From: an uncultured Bacteroides sp.
GTDB taxonomy: Bacteria > Bacteroidota > Bacteroidia > Bacteroidales > Bacteroidaceae
Direction of reading: 5' to 3'
Assembly (NCBI GenBank): GCA_900766195.1
Contig: CAAFUN010000006.1
Location: forward strand, 1-64,000
DNA: 64,000 bases
In this document: piece by piece, positions 52,139 to 60,765 of the stretch
How positions within the stretch are numbered: the stretch's first letter is position 1
Layout of the letters: each line of letters starts with the position of its first letter
The notes under the pieces: generated by a model
Database searches by the model: none
What the model was told of the DNA's origin: nothing
Seen by the model: only the letters and a program-made list of their open reading frames with translations
Made by a program: the position numbers and the translations under genes

Positions 52139-53836
52139 ATGAAGAAAATAATAATTCTATTTCTCACAGTTATATCATTTATAGCTTGTGATATCGAACG
52201 GTTACCTTATGGCTCAATGGCAGCAGAACAAATAACAAAAGATCCTAACTCATCTTTAGATGCTTTACTAAATGGAATGTATGCTCAATTAAAGACTTGG
52301 TCAGACCCAATGCATCGATGTGGAGAATATGCAGGAGACAATATTATGATTCGTGGAGCTTCCACTGATGCTTTTTATGAATTCATTTCATTTTCACGCA
52401 CTCCTAATAATTATCGCCTACAAAATTTTTGGGATTACGGATATAAAGCCATTGCACAAGCTTCTAATATAATAAAGATGATCCAAGAAGGCCAAGGAGC
52501 AGAAATCGACAATAAACTGGGAGAATGCTACTTTGTAAGAGGAATGATGTATTTTTACCTCTGTCGTGCTTATGGACGCCCTTACTATCAGAGCCCGGAA
52601 GCAAATCTTGGAGTACCTATTGTTAATGGAACTCCCGAAAATATAAATGGTATGCAGCTTCCTGACCGGGCAACAGTAAAAAACACTTATGAGCAAGCCA
52701 TCAATGACTTAAAAAAAGCAGAAAGTCTGATAACAATAAACAAGGGTCCCATTTATGCTTCAAAAGAGGCAGCCCAAGCTTTATTGTCACGTGTATACTT
52801 ATATATGAGCGGTACTTACGAAAAGCCAAATGCAGAATATGCACAGCTAGCAGTAGACTATGCTAGTAAAGTAATTGACTCCAAACAATTTTCTTTGTTA
52901 CCCCGTGAAAGTTTCATGAAATACAATACATTCACCCCAGAAAACAATGCTGAAACCATTTTTGCAATTAAGAGAGTTGCTTCTGAATTTTCAGGATATG
53001 ACCATTATTATGGCATAGGCGGTATGTATTCTAATATAGGTGGTATGGGCTGGGGCGAAATGTATGCAAGTGCCAAATACATCGATTTATTAAACGAAAC
53101 CGGGCGCAATGATTGGAGACCTGATCATTACAAAATGGTAGATGCACGTGCAGCATTCATAGAACCAACCTATACGGATGATCACAGAGAAGTCTTTCGC
53201 TTTATCAAACAAAGTACAGAAACAACATTAAACTATGTACAAGCGAATATTACGCGAACGGGAGATGTTATTACCTGCAAAGATGGTGACAAATCATATA
53301 CACTGACACCAATTGACAAAACTCAAGAAATATATTCCATAAATTATGCTGACGGAAAAACTTATACAGGATTCATCGATTATTTTATCAGCCTAAATCG
53401 AGTATACCCTCAATTTTACATCGTAAAGTGCTCACGTGAAGGAGAAGACTCACAATTACATTCACCAGTAATTAGCCGTTTGGGAGAAGTCTATCTGAAT
53501 CGTGCAGAAGCTTATGCTAAATTAAATAAGTATGCAGAAGCACTATCCGACCTAAACAAAATCCGAGAACGATCAATTGTCAACGGAGGTTATACTTCGT
53601 TGAATGGGAATAATGCAGGAGATAGAATAGACAAAGAGCGACAATTAGAGCTAGCCTATCAGGCGGAAAGAAGCTATGACGTATTTCGCAATGGAAAGCC
53701 ATTAACTCGTCGATATCCCGGACCTCAAAAGCAATTTGAAGATATACTTGCGACTGACTATAGGGTGGTATATTATATACCACAAAATGCAATCAATTCT
53801 TATCCAGGAACCTTAACACAGAACCCCACCAGATAA
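52139..53836 (+). CDS. SusD/RagB glycan-binding lipoprotein (PUL 3)
   Basis: A 565-residue SusD-like lipoprotein with the lipobox Cys at residue 17 (SFIAC). Signatures are NKLGECYFVRGMMYFYLCRAYG, SKEAAQALLSRVYLYMSGTYE, RLGEVYLNRAEAYAKLN and ERQLELAYQAERSYDVFRNGK. It lies 14 bp behind its susC partner and ends the operon at a strong terminator. No enzyme gene follows. Confidence 0.94.
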   Translation: MKKIIILFLTVISFIACDIERLPYGSMAAEQITKDPNSSLDALLNGMYAQLKTWSDPMHRCGEYAGDNIMIRGASTDAFYEFISFSRTPNNYRLQNFWDYGYKAIAQASNIIKMIQEGQGAEIDNKLGECYFVRGMMYFYLCRAYGRPYYQSPEANLGVPIVNGTPENINGMQLPDRATVKNTYEQAINDLKKAESLITINKGPIYASKEAAQALLSRVYLYMSGTYEKPNAEYAQLAVDYASKVIDSKQFSLLPRESFMKYNTFTPENNAETIFAIKRVASEFSGYDHYYGIGGMYSNIGGMGWGEMYASAKYIDLLNETGRNDWRPDHYKMVDARAAFIEPTYTDDHREVFRFIKQSTETTLNYVQANITRTGDVITCKDGDKSYTLTPIDKTQEIYSINYADGKTYTGFIDYFISLNRVYPQFYIVKCSREGEDSQLHSPVISRLGEVYLNRAEAYAKLNKYAEALSDLNKIRERSIVNGGYTSLNGNNAGDRIDKERQLELAYQAERSYDVFRNGKPLTRRYPGPQKQFEDILATDYRVVYYIPQNAINSYPGTLTQNPTR

Positions 53837-53887
53837 TAGGACTTTATTAAGATGTATGACTTTACATCTTACCAGTCAGACTTAGCA

Positions 53888-53937
53888 AAATCCCTCTTAT
53901 CCAAAAGCCTTCCCCCAAAGGCGGATAAGAGGGATTT
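53888..53937. terminator. Bidirectional terminator between PUL 3 and the rRNA methyltransferase
   Basis: AAATCCCTCTTATCC (53888-53902) pairs perfectly with 53923-53937, with GCCTT/AAGGC pairing inside (53907-53911 and 53918-53922). It lies between convergent genes and marks the end of the glycan region. Confidence 0.88.
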
Positions 53938-53962
53938 ATTCATATCGTTTAGAACTTTCAGA

Positions 53963-55492
53963 TTATATCTCTTCTATAATCCTCAGGTTATCCGGTAAAT
54001 AACCACTTTTTATTTTCCATTCCTGTGGATATAGATTATTGGCTCGATTACCTATATTTTTGACGAAACCTATAGGTAGTGTCCGGTAAGTTAACAGAAT
54101 ATAGCCTAAAGGAATGTCCGAAGGTAGCACAATAGCCTCTTTACGTAGAAAAGAAATAGCCTGTGCATAAGTTATTTCCGTGCAGATAAAAGCTTGCGGG
54201 TTCAATGCCGTACTCATGGCAAGCGCGTGAGAAGGAATAACATCTTTACCTTTGTACTCAGCAACAGCTATGCCGGAGTGAACTAGATGCATGCAAGCTT
54301 GTAAGGCTCCAAAGCGCTCCATATTCGCCTTAGGAAATGCTCTTATAGAATTATCCAATACCAGCCATTCGTAATCATCGGGAGAATTAATCCATGATTT
54401 AACTATTCCCCATTGTTCCTTATTTATAGTAGGCAAAGCATTCTTGCTCTGCCTCGTTTCTGCAGTACGAAAAGATTTACCTTTACCGGGGTTAGCGCGC
54501 GAAGCATTAAGATAGTTATTAGATTTATCTCCTTCTTTTTCATTGTTCTTTGCTTCTTGCCCCTCATACTGCATGACCTCCGAGTCATCTGTCTCTGCTA
54601 CTTTTCGGAGTACAGCAAGGAAGAAACCTTCTCCTTTAGTGAGATAAGGGAAGAAACGATAAACGGGAAAATCAGTTCCTGCAAGCAGATTGCCCGTCAC
54701 CTGCCACTCGGTAGGAATATCAACCGGTAGAACTTCTGCTCCCAGTTCACGACAAATCCACTGGATGTTTTCTTCGTTTTCTTTTGTATTATAAGTGCAA
54801 GTACTATAAAGCAATAAACCTTCCGGCTTAAGCGATGACCAAACATCTTCAATAATACGTCGTTGTCGCAGCCAACAGTTTTCTACATTTTCGGGACTCC
54901 ACTCACTAATAGCAACCTGATCTTTACGGAACATGCCTTCGCCAGAACAAGGGACATCAGCTAAAATCACATCAAAGAAATCCGGTAGTTTTGAAAAATC
55001 AATTGGATTATTGTTAGTCACCACCACATTAGCATTGCCCCATTTTATCAAATTCTCAGCTAAAACATACGCCCTACTACGAACAACCTCATTGGCTACC
55101 AGCAGACTATCTGCCGACAATAAATCACGAACAAGAGTTGATTTCCCCCCGGGAGCCGCACATAAATCGAGTAATGTTATTTGTTGCTTGCCGATATATT
55201 GTAGTAAAGCACAGCCTACAAACATTGACGATGCCTCTTGAACATAATAACAACCGGCATGAAACAAGGGATCAAACGTAAAGGTCAATCTATGATCAAG
55301 ATAGAATCCATTATCACACCAAGGCACTTGACTACAAGAAGTACGAATAGAGGGAAACAACGATTCAGCCTTCTTCTTATTCAATCGTATAGAAACAGGT
55401 TGCTCTTCTTCCAAAGCAGTAGACAACCGCTGGTATTCATCAGCGCCTAATAAGGTTTTTGTATAATTGATAAAAGATAAAGGCAATTCCAT
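53963..55492 (-). CDS. rRNA cytosine-C5 methyltransferase, RsmF-like
   Basis: A 509-residue RsmB/NOP-type RNA m5C methyltransferase with an RsmF-like C-terminal domain. The SAM site shows LDLCAAPGGKSTLVRDLL (about 108-125). Catalytic motifs are DVPCSGEGMF (motif IV, PC) and STCTYN (motif VI, TC). The N-terminal part (1-90) is the usual RNA-binding lead-in, and the C-terminal 130 residues are the PUA-like tail. It would methylate 16S rRNA. A minus-strand -7 match (TAACTTTG, 55513-55520) lies just upstream, so it is a single-gene unit. Confidence 0.9.
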   Translation of the reverse strand: MELPLSFINYTKTLLGADEYQRLSTALEEEQPVSIRLNKKKAESLFPSIRTSCSQVPWCDNGFYLDHRLTFTFDPLFHAGCYYVQEASSMFVGCALLQYIGKQQITLLDLCAAPGGKSTLVRDLLSADSLLVANEVVRSRAYVLAENLIKWGNANVVVTNNNPIDFSKLPDFFDVILADVPCSGEGMFRKDQVAISEWSPENVENCWLRQRRIIEDVWSSLKPEGLLLYSTCTYNTKENEENIQWICRELGAEVLPVDIPTEWQVTGNLLAGTDFPVYRFFPYLTKGEGFFLAVLRKVAETDDSEVMQYEGQEAKNNEKEGDKSNNYLNASRANPGKGKSFRTAETRQSKNALPTINKEQWGIVKSWINSPDDYEWLVLDNSIRAFPKANMERFGALQACMHLVHSGIAVAEYKGKDVIPSHALAMSTALNPQAFICTEITYAQAISFLRKEAIVLPSDIPLGYILLTYRTLPIGFVKNIGNRANNLYPQEWKIKSGYLPDNLRIIEEI

Positions 55493-55512
55493 TTTCGAGC
55501 TTTTTTATGCCC

Positions 55513-55520
55513 CAAAGTTA
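55513..55520 (-). promoter_or_regulatory. -7 element of the rRNA methyltransferase gene
   Basis: CAAAGTTA is TAACTTTG on the minus strand, fitting TAnnTTTG, 21 bp from the start codon. Confidence 0.45.
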
Positions 55521-55650
55521 ACACAAAATGCCAATATAGAGAATCTACAATCTTATTATAGAAAAAATATTATCATATTTGCAACCTTTCGCAATGCTCT
55601 TTGCGTCTAATGTTTACTTACGTATAATAATCTAAAAAAGAAAGATAGTT

Positions 55651-56388
55651 ATGAAAAGAATATTCTTAGTACTAATTGCAACTGTCGCCTTTTGCTCCAT
55701 TTCAGAAGCAACAACCAGGACAGTAACAGAGCTAGACAGCTTAGGTAACAAAAAACAAGTTATTGAACTGCGTGATACCATTATTAATGGTAAAAAGATG
55801 ACAGACACGCTAAGTGTTATGGCCTATGACTCGCCAACGAGTTCAAACAACGAGTCCACAGGGATGAAGGAAAACAGTAGAAGCAACTTTTTAGGAATCG
55901 ATCTGGCTGATGGCACTAGCTCTGAGACTATTATTGCCATTGTAGCCATTGTATTTGCTTTCGGATTTCCTCTTCTCGTAATTTTCACTGTCTTTTTCTT
56001 TAATTATAAAAGTCGGAAAGCCAAATACCGCCTTGCAGAACAAGCGCTTAACAGTGGACAGCAGCTACCACCCGACTTCTTCAAGAAAGTGGAGAAGACA
56101 GAAGATATTCGCAGTAAAGGCATAAAAAATATCTTTTTAGGTATAGGACTATTTATTTTCTTAATGGCAATGACCAATTTCAGTATAGGTTGTATTGGCT
56201 TATTGATTATGTTTACAGGTTTTGGGCAAGTTATTATTTATTATACACAGGAATCAAGAGGGCATAAGCCCTATCCCAGTGGAGAAGCAGGCAAGCATAA
56301 GGATACTGAAAATAAAGAAACGTTGACGGACGATATTGACATCAAAATGATTGAAAATACCGACAGCGAGAATAATACAGAGAGATGA
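55651..56388 (+). CDS. DUF6249-type membrane protein
   Basis: A 245-residue membrane protein. It has a signal peptide (ends about 20, SEAT), a short extracytoplasmic part, a membrane helix at about 95-117 (IIAIVAIVFAFGFPLLVIFTV), and two further hydrophobic segments at about 161-199. Residues 205-245 are a charged tail. The cytoplasmic part with SRKAKYRLAEQALNSGQQLP and DFFKKVEK fits DUF6249 as I remember it. Its stop overlaps the start of a sigma factor gene by 4 bp, so the two are translationally coupled; it could act with that sigma factor. Function unknown. Confidence 0.75.
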   Translation: MKRIFLVLIATVAFCSISEATTRTVTELDSLGNKKQVIELRDTIINGKKMTDTLSVMAYDSPTSSNNESTGMKENSRSNFLGIDLADGTSSETIIAIVAIVFAFGFPLLVIFTVFFFNYKSRKAKYRLAEQALNSGQQLPPDFFKKVEKTEDIRSKGIKNIFLGIGLFIFLMAMTNFSIGCIGLLIMFTGFGQVIIYYTQESRGHKPYPSGEAGKHKDTENKETLTDDIDIKMIENTDSENNTER

Positions 56389-56933
56389 AGCAATTCAATG
56401 ATTTATCGCTGGTAGCACAGGTCGTGGTATTTCGTAATACCAGGGCCTTTGATCAGTTGGTGAAGAAATATCAGTCGCCTATGCGCCGTTTCTTTCTCCA
56501 TCTAACTTGTGGCGATAGTGAATTGAGTGACGACCTTGCACAAGATACATTTATCAAGGCATATACCAATCTCGCAAGTTTCAAGAATCTGTCCAGTTTT
56601 TCCACTTGGCTTTATCGTATTGCATATAATGAGTTTTATGATTATATTCGCAGCCATAAAGAGACAGCAGACCTTGACAACGGTGAAGTGGATGCCAAGT
56701 GGAATACCGTACAGAAAGACGTTGGAGAGCAAATGGATATATACAAGGCTTTGACCATGCTAAAGGATATGGAACGAACCTGTCTCACTCTTTTTTATAT
56801 GGAAGATCAAAGCATCGAGAAAATAGTAGGAATTACAGGTTGTCCGGCCGGAACGGTGAAAAGTCATCTATCACGAGGAAAGGATAAAATAGCTGCTTAT
56901 TTAAAACAAAACGGATATGGTGAAAACAAATGA
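56385..56933 (+). CDS. RNA polymerase sigma factor, ECF/sigma-E type
   Basis: A 182-residue sigma-70 family factor. Region 2 is about 20-90 (AFDQLVKKYQSPMRRFFLHL, LSDDLAQDTFIKAYTNL, FSTWLYRIAYNEFYDYIRSH). Region 4 is about 120-175 (TLFYMEDQSIEKIVGITGCP, then AGTVKSHLSRGKDKIAAYLK). It overlaps the upstream DUF6249 gene by 4 bp and the downstream small membrane protein gene by 17 bp. It is not linked to a SusC, so it is probably a stress or envelope sigma rather than a PUL sigma. Confidence 0.92.
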   Translation: MKQFNDLSLVAQVVVFRNTRAFDQLVKKYQSPMRRFFLHLTCGDSELSDDLAQDTFIKAYTNLASFKNLSSFSTWLYRIAYNEFYDYIRSHKETADLDNGEVDAKWNTVQKDVGEQMDIYKALTMLKDMERTCLTLFYMEDQSIEKIVGITGCPAGTVKSHLSRGKDKIAAYLKQNGYGENK

Positions 56934-57246
56934 TGATATCTTAGTTCAAAAGTTCTTCTCCGAAAATCGGAAAGAAATAGAAGATAATGGTTTTAGCCGT
57001 CGGGTCAAACGACATTTACCCGAGCACTATCGCCGTATCTCAACATTGTGGAATATAAGTATAGGTGCAGTGGCAGTGTTTCTGTTTTACTATTTAGGAG
57101 GGGTGCAGTTAATGATGAATACTTTGCGCGAGGCTTTTAGCGGAGCTCTCCATAATGAAGCTACAACTATAGATTCAAAGTCCCTTATTATGGTTGTTAT
57201 AGTCCTGCTATATTTAGGATATCGCAAACTGTTTTCACTTTCTTAA
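56917..57246 (+). CDS. Small membrane protein, possible anti-sigma (DUF5056-like)
   Basis: A 109-residue protein with a cytoplasmic N-terminus (FSRRVKRHLPEHYRR, about 26-40) and two membrane helices at about 45-65 and 88-106. The N-terminal DDILVQKFFSENRKEIEDNGFSRRV pattern resembles DUF5056 proteins, from memory. It starts inside the sigma factor gene, a position typical of anti-sigma factors, so it may hold that sigma at the membrane. It has no zinc-finger motif. Confidence 0.7.
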   Translation: MVKTNDDILVQKFFSENRKEIEDNGFSRRVKRHLPEHYRRISTLWNISIGAVAVFLFYYLGGVQLMMNTLREAFSGALHNEATTIDSKSLIMVVIVLLYLGYRKLFSLS

Positions 57247-57328
57247 GCGGTTTTCTTCAGTAAACGACACTCCTACTTCATTATACATAATCGAAGACTA
57301 TTCAATACATATAAGGTAATTATTGAAT

Positions 57329-57374
57329 AAAAAGAGCCTTTGCTTCTAGCAGAAAAGAGCAAAAGCTCTTTTTT
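57329..57374 (+). terminator. Terminator of the DUF6249-sigma operon
   Basis: AAAGAGC (57331-57337) pairs with GCTCTTT (57365-57371) and TTTGCT with AGCAAA inside; a T run follows to 57374. It lies about 85 bp past the operon stop. Confidence 0.82.
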
Positions 57375-57409
57375 CATGCCAAGGTGCCATTTATTTCTTC
57401 AAGAAATCT

Positions 57410-57417
57410 TATCTTTG
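57410..57417 (+). promoter_or_regulatory. -7 element of the cardiolipin synthase-like gene
   Basis: TATCTTTG fits TAnnTTTG, 37 bp ahead of the TTG start codon. Confidence 0.45.
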
Positions 57418-57454
57418 CCCTCTCAAAAAAAGAACGTACTAAACGCCGTAAACT

Positions 57455-58690
57455 TTGAACAAGGCTATAACCACTATATTAATACTTCTATTCTTTCTCG
57501 CTTGGAATGGCCGTGCACAAACCGTCAGTGACTCAATAGTCATACAACGTTTGCGTCAGCAAGGTGTACCGATAACTCACAATAATAAGGTAAAGCTATT
57601 AATGAACGGGCGCGAAAAATTCACGGATCTATTTGAAGAAATTCGCCATGCCCAGCATCATATTCATTTGGAGTATTTTAATTTTCGTAATGACTCCATA
57701 GCAAATGCCTTATTTGATCTTCTGAAAGAAAAAGCAAAAGAAGGGGTAAAGATACGTATCATGTTCGATGCCTTTGGCAATTGGTCCAATAATCGCCCAT
57801 TAAGAAAAAGTCACCTTGCAAAGCTCAATGCTTCAGGCTTAGAGGTTATAAAGTTCGATCCGATTAATTTCCCATATATCAACCATGCCATGCATCGAGA
57901 CCACAGGAAAATAGCTGTTATTGATGGGAAAGTTGGATATACAGGCGGAATGAATATTGCAGATTATTACATTAACGGCTTGCCTAAAATAGGTAAATGG
58001 CATGACATGCATATTCGTATTGAAGGGAATGCAGTTAGATATTTACAAGCCATTTTCTTAAATATGTGGAACAAAGAAACGGGGCAACATATCGGTGGTC
58101 CTGATTTTTTTCCTACTCCTATTCAATATCCCGATAGTATAGCAAAAGAAGTAGCTATTGTAGATCGGACCCCATTGGAAACACCGCGATCTATCAGTCG
58201 TGCTTATGCTGCATCTATTGAAGCGGCACAGCGACGTATTCAAATAGTCAACCCCTATTTCGTTCCTACCAAATCCATCCGTACGGCTATTAAATCTGCT
58301 CTAAAGAGAGGCACGGAGGTGGAAATCATGATTCCTGCCGTATCAGATATCCCTTTTACGCCGGAAGCGTCATTTTATATTGCGCACAAACTCATGAAAG
58401 ATGGTGCCAAAATATATATGTTTAATGACGGGTTCCACCACTCAAAGGTAATGATGGTAGACAGCACTTTCTGCACCGTAGGCACAGCTAATCTGAATAG
58501 TAGAAGCTTGCGTTATGATTACGAAACCAATGCTTTCATTTTTGACCCTGTGACAACACACCTATTGAACAAAATGTTTGAGCGTGACAAGCAGAACAGT
58601 ACGCTCATGACTCCGCAAACATGGAAGAAACGTTCGTCATGGAAGAAATTTGTGGGATGGGTAGCCAACCTACTCACTCCTTTCCTCTAA
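57455..58690 (+). CDS. Phospholipase D-type cardiolipin synthase-like protein
   Basis: A 411-residue phospholipase D superfamily protein. Two HxKxxxxD motifs are present: H150, K152, D157 (HRKIAVID) and H329, K331, D336 (HSKVMMVD), each followed by the usual GGMN or TANLNSRS. This fits bacterial cardiolipin synthases, which join phosphatidylglycerol. The start is a TTG at 57455: a stop lies just upstream in frame, and this start gives a signal or anchor segment (about 4-20) ending GRAQ. It lacks the two-helix anchor of E. coli ClsA, so another phospholipid or nuclease role is possible. It is a single-gene unit. Confidence 0.85.
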   Translation: MNKAITTILILLFFLAWNGRAQTVSDSIVIQRLRQQGVPITHNNKVKLLMNGREKFTDLFEEIRHAQHHIHLEYFNFRNDSIANALFDLLKEKAKEGVKIRIMFDAFGNWSNNRPLRKSHLAKLNASGLEVIKFDPINFPYINHAMHRDHRKIAVIDGKVGYTGGMNIADYYINGLPKIGKWHDMHIRIEGNAVRYLQAIFLNMWNKETGQHIGGPDFFPTPIQYPDSIAKEVAIVDRTPLETPRSISRAYAASIEAAQRRIQIVNPYFVPTKSIRTAIKSALKRGTEVEIMIPAVSDIPFTPEASFYIAHKLMKDGAKIYMFNDGFHHSKVMMVDSTFCTVGTANLNSRSLRYDYETNAFIFDPVTTHLLNKMFERDKQNSTLMTPQTWKKRSSWKKFVGWVANLLTPFL

Positions 58691-58735
58691 CAAAAGTTTT
58701 GATTAGATATTCTCGTCCATTTTCCATATAATCGT

Positions 58736-58743
58736 TACCTTTG
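58736..58743 (+). promoter_or_regulatory. -7 element of thyA-folA
   Basis: TACCTTTG fits TAnnTTTG, 28 bp ahead of the thyA start. Confidence 0.45.
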
Positions 58744-58770
58744 ACCGAAATATAAAATTTCTCTTTACTC

Positions 58771-59565
58771 ATGAAGCAATATTTAGACTTACTCAATAGA
58801 GTGTTAACTGAGGGAGCACGAAAAGAAGACCGCACCGGAACAGGCACGATCAGTGTGTTCGGACATCAAATGCGTTTTAATCTTGATGATGGTTTTCCTT
58901 GTTTAACTACTAAAAAGCTACACTTAAAATCCATCATATATGAGTTATTATGGTTTCTGAAGGGAGATACTAACGTAAAATACCTACAAGACCACAATGT
59001 CCGTATTTGGAATGAATGGGCAGACGAGAATGGTAATCTTGGACACGTGTACGGTTACCAATGGCGCTCGTGGCCCGACTATAAAGGTGGAAGTGTAGAT
59101 CAGATCAGTGAAGCGGTAGAAGCTATAAAGCACAATCCGGACTCTAGACGTATTATTGTGAGCGCATGGAATGTAGGCGATTTAAACAATATGAATCTTC
59201 CACCCTGCCATGCTCTATTCCAGTTTTACGTTGCTGACGGAAGGCTCAGTTTACAACTCTATCAACGTAGTGCTGATATCTTTTTGGGTGTTCCTTTCAA
59301 CATTGCATCGTATGCTTTATTGTTGCAAATGATGGCACAGGTAACAGGACTAAAAGCGGGGGATTTTATTCATACACTAGGTGATGCACATATTTATCTA
59401 AATCATTTAGAACAAGTTAAGCTACAGCTTACACGTGAACCCCGCACATTACCCCAGATGCAGATTAACCCCAAGATAAAAAGCATCTTCGATTTTCAAT
59501 ACGAAGACTTTAAATTGTTAAACTACGATCCACATCCGCACATCGCCGGACAAGTTTCCATTTAA
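58771..59565 (+). CDS. thyA: Thymidylate synthase
   Basis: A 264-residue thymidylate synthase, the E. coli length. It makes dTMP from dUMP using methylene-tetrahydrofolate. Nucleophile C146 is in LPPCHALFQF. The phosphate-binding Arg is in RKEDRTGTGT (about 18-26) and SRRIIVSAWN (125-134). The C-terminus ends in the conserved AGQVSI-type tail. It is followed 12 bp later by dihydrofolate reductase, which regenerates the folate cofactor: a classic pair. Confidence 0.97.
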   Translation: MKQYLDLLNRVLTEGARKEDRTGTGTISVFGHQMRFNLDDGFPCLTTKKLHLKSIIYELLWFLKGDTNVKYLQDHNVRIWNEWADENGNLGHVYGYQWRSWPDYKGGSVDQISEAVEAIKHNPDSRRIIVSAWNVGDLNNMNLPPCHALFQFYVADGRLSLQLYQRSADIFLGVPFNIASYALLLQMMAQVTGLKAGDFIHTLGDAHIYLNHLEQVKLQLTREPRTLPQMQINPKIKSIFDFQYEDFKLLNYDPHPHIAGQVSI

Positions 59566-59577
59566 TTCCACCCTATT

Positions 59578-60069
59578 ATGATCAGTATCATTGCTGCAAT
59601 AGACAAGAATTTAGGTCTGGGTTTTCAAAACAAATTATTGTATTGGCTACCAAATGATTTAAAACATTTTAAAGCTCTAACTACCGGGAATACCATTATC
59701 ATGGGACGAAAAACATTTGAATCGTTGCCTAAAGGTGCTTTACCCGATAGACGTAACATTGTTTTAACCACAGACGGTAATGCAAAGAGCTACCCCAATG
59801 CAGAAATCTTTCCATCACTTGAAAGTGCTTTAGATAGTTGTTCCATCAACGAACATATTTATATTATCGGTGGAGAAAGTGTCTATCGGCAAGCCATGTC
59901 TATAGCAGATCAACTTTGTCTCACCGAAATAGAGAGTGAAGCCAAAGAGGTAGATGCCTACTTTCCAAAAATAGACAGTGATGTGTGGAAAGAAAAAAGC
60001 AGGGAGTCTCATTTATCTGATGAGAAACATCCCTGCTCCTATGCTTTTGTTGAATATATCCGAATATAG
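59578..60069 (+). CDS. folA: Dihydrofolate reductase
   Basis: A 163-residue dihydrofolate reductase. It reduces dihydrofolate produced by ThyA. The active-site acid D27 is in WLPNDLKHFK. NADPH-contact motifs are NTIIMGRKTFESLP (about 41-54) and IYIIGGESVY (about 95-104). Length and motifs are normal. It shares an operon with thyA and ends 5 bp short of the convergent regulator gene. Confidence 0.96.
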   Translation: MISIIAAIDKNLGLGFQNKLLYWLPNDLKHFKALTTGNTIIMGRKTFESLPKGALPDRRNIVLTTDGNAKSYPNAEIFPSLESALDSCSINEHIYIIGGESVYRQAMSIADQLCLTEIESEAKEVDAYFPKIDSDVWKEKSRESHLSDEKHPCSYAFVEYIRI

Positions 60070-60073
60070 AATT

Positions 60074-60556
60074 TTACTCCTCTTCTTCCGTCACATCTAC
60101 TGCTATAGGCATTTGGCGCTTTATAGCTTCATGAAATGATATTAGGGTCTCTGTACGTGAGAGTCCCAACGGTTGCAACTTATCGTGAATAATACTCAAT
60201 AGATGATGATTATTACGAGCATACAATTTGACGAACATATCATATTTACCCGTAGTAAAATGGCATTCCACTATTTCAGGAATAGCTTCCAATGCTCTTG
60301 TCACGGCATCAAAAGAAGCTGGATCTTTTAAATAGATCCCAATATAGGCACAAGTTTCATAACCTATCTTTTCGGGATCAATAACATACTCCGAGCCTTT
60401 TAAAATACCGAAGTTTGTCAACTTCTGTATACGTTGATGGATGGCTGCGCCGGAGACATTACATGCCCTTGCCACCTCCAAAAAAGGAATACGGGCATTA
60501 TCTGCTATTAGTTTCAATATCTGCTCATCTAAAGCGTCCAATTGATGTTGTGCCAT
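60074..60556 (-). CDS. Lrp/AsnC family transcriptional regulator
   Basis: A 160-residue Lrp/AsnC regulator. The start is placed at the ATG at 60556 (MAQHQLDALDEQILKLI), the family standard; 22 upstream codons are open but do not look coding. The HTH spans about 10-60 (RIPFLEVARACNVSGAAIHQRIQKL). The ligand-binding RAM domain follows (about 75-150, IGIYLKDPASFDAV, TGKYDMFVKLYARN). The acidic tail TEEEE ends the protein. The effector and targets are not evident. Confidence 0.94.
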   Translation of the reverse strand: MAQHQLDALDEQILKLIADNARIPFLEVARACNVSGAAIHQRIQKLTNFGILKGSEYVIDPEKIGYETCAYIGIYLKDPASFDAVTRALEAIPEIVECHFTTGKYDMFVKLYARNNHHLLSIIHDKLQPLGLSRTETLISFHEAIKRQMPIAVDVTEEEE

Positions 60557-60598
60557 TTCTCTGTTTTTGATAATTAATAATTCCAGTACTATAACATG

Positions 60599-60606
60599 CA
60601 AAGTTA
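60599..60606 (-). promoter_or_regulatory. -7 element of the Lrp/AsnC gene
   Basis: CAAAGTTA is TAACTTTG on the minus strand, fitting TAnnTTTG, 43 bp from the start codon. Confidence 0.45.
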
Positions 60607-60703
60607 ATGAATTTATTCTCAATAAAAATACGATTTATTACTTTTATTGCAAAAAAAAGAATAGAACAGCAGCAAAAATAAATAGACAGTTATAATAAAC
60701 AGG

Positions 60704-60734
60704 TTTTGGATTGATACAAAAAGTTGTATCTTTG
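60704..60734 (+). promoter_or_regulatory. Bacteroides-type promoter of the M64 peptidase gene
   Basis: TTTTG (60704-60708), an 18-bp spacer and TATCTTTG (60727-60734) form a near-consensus promoter, 31 bp ahead of the start codon. It argues that the in-frame codons upstream of 60766 are not translated. Confidence 0.65.
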
Positions 60735-60765
60735 TCCTACTAATCTCAATAACAATGTGTTTACA

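Noticed and set aside
60724..60765. Longer N-terminus for the M64 peptidase
   Set aside because: The added codons overlap the promoter -7 box TATCTTTG and would place 14 non-signal residues ahead of a good signal peptide.
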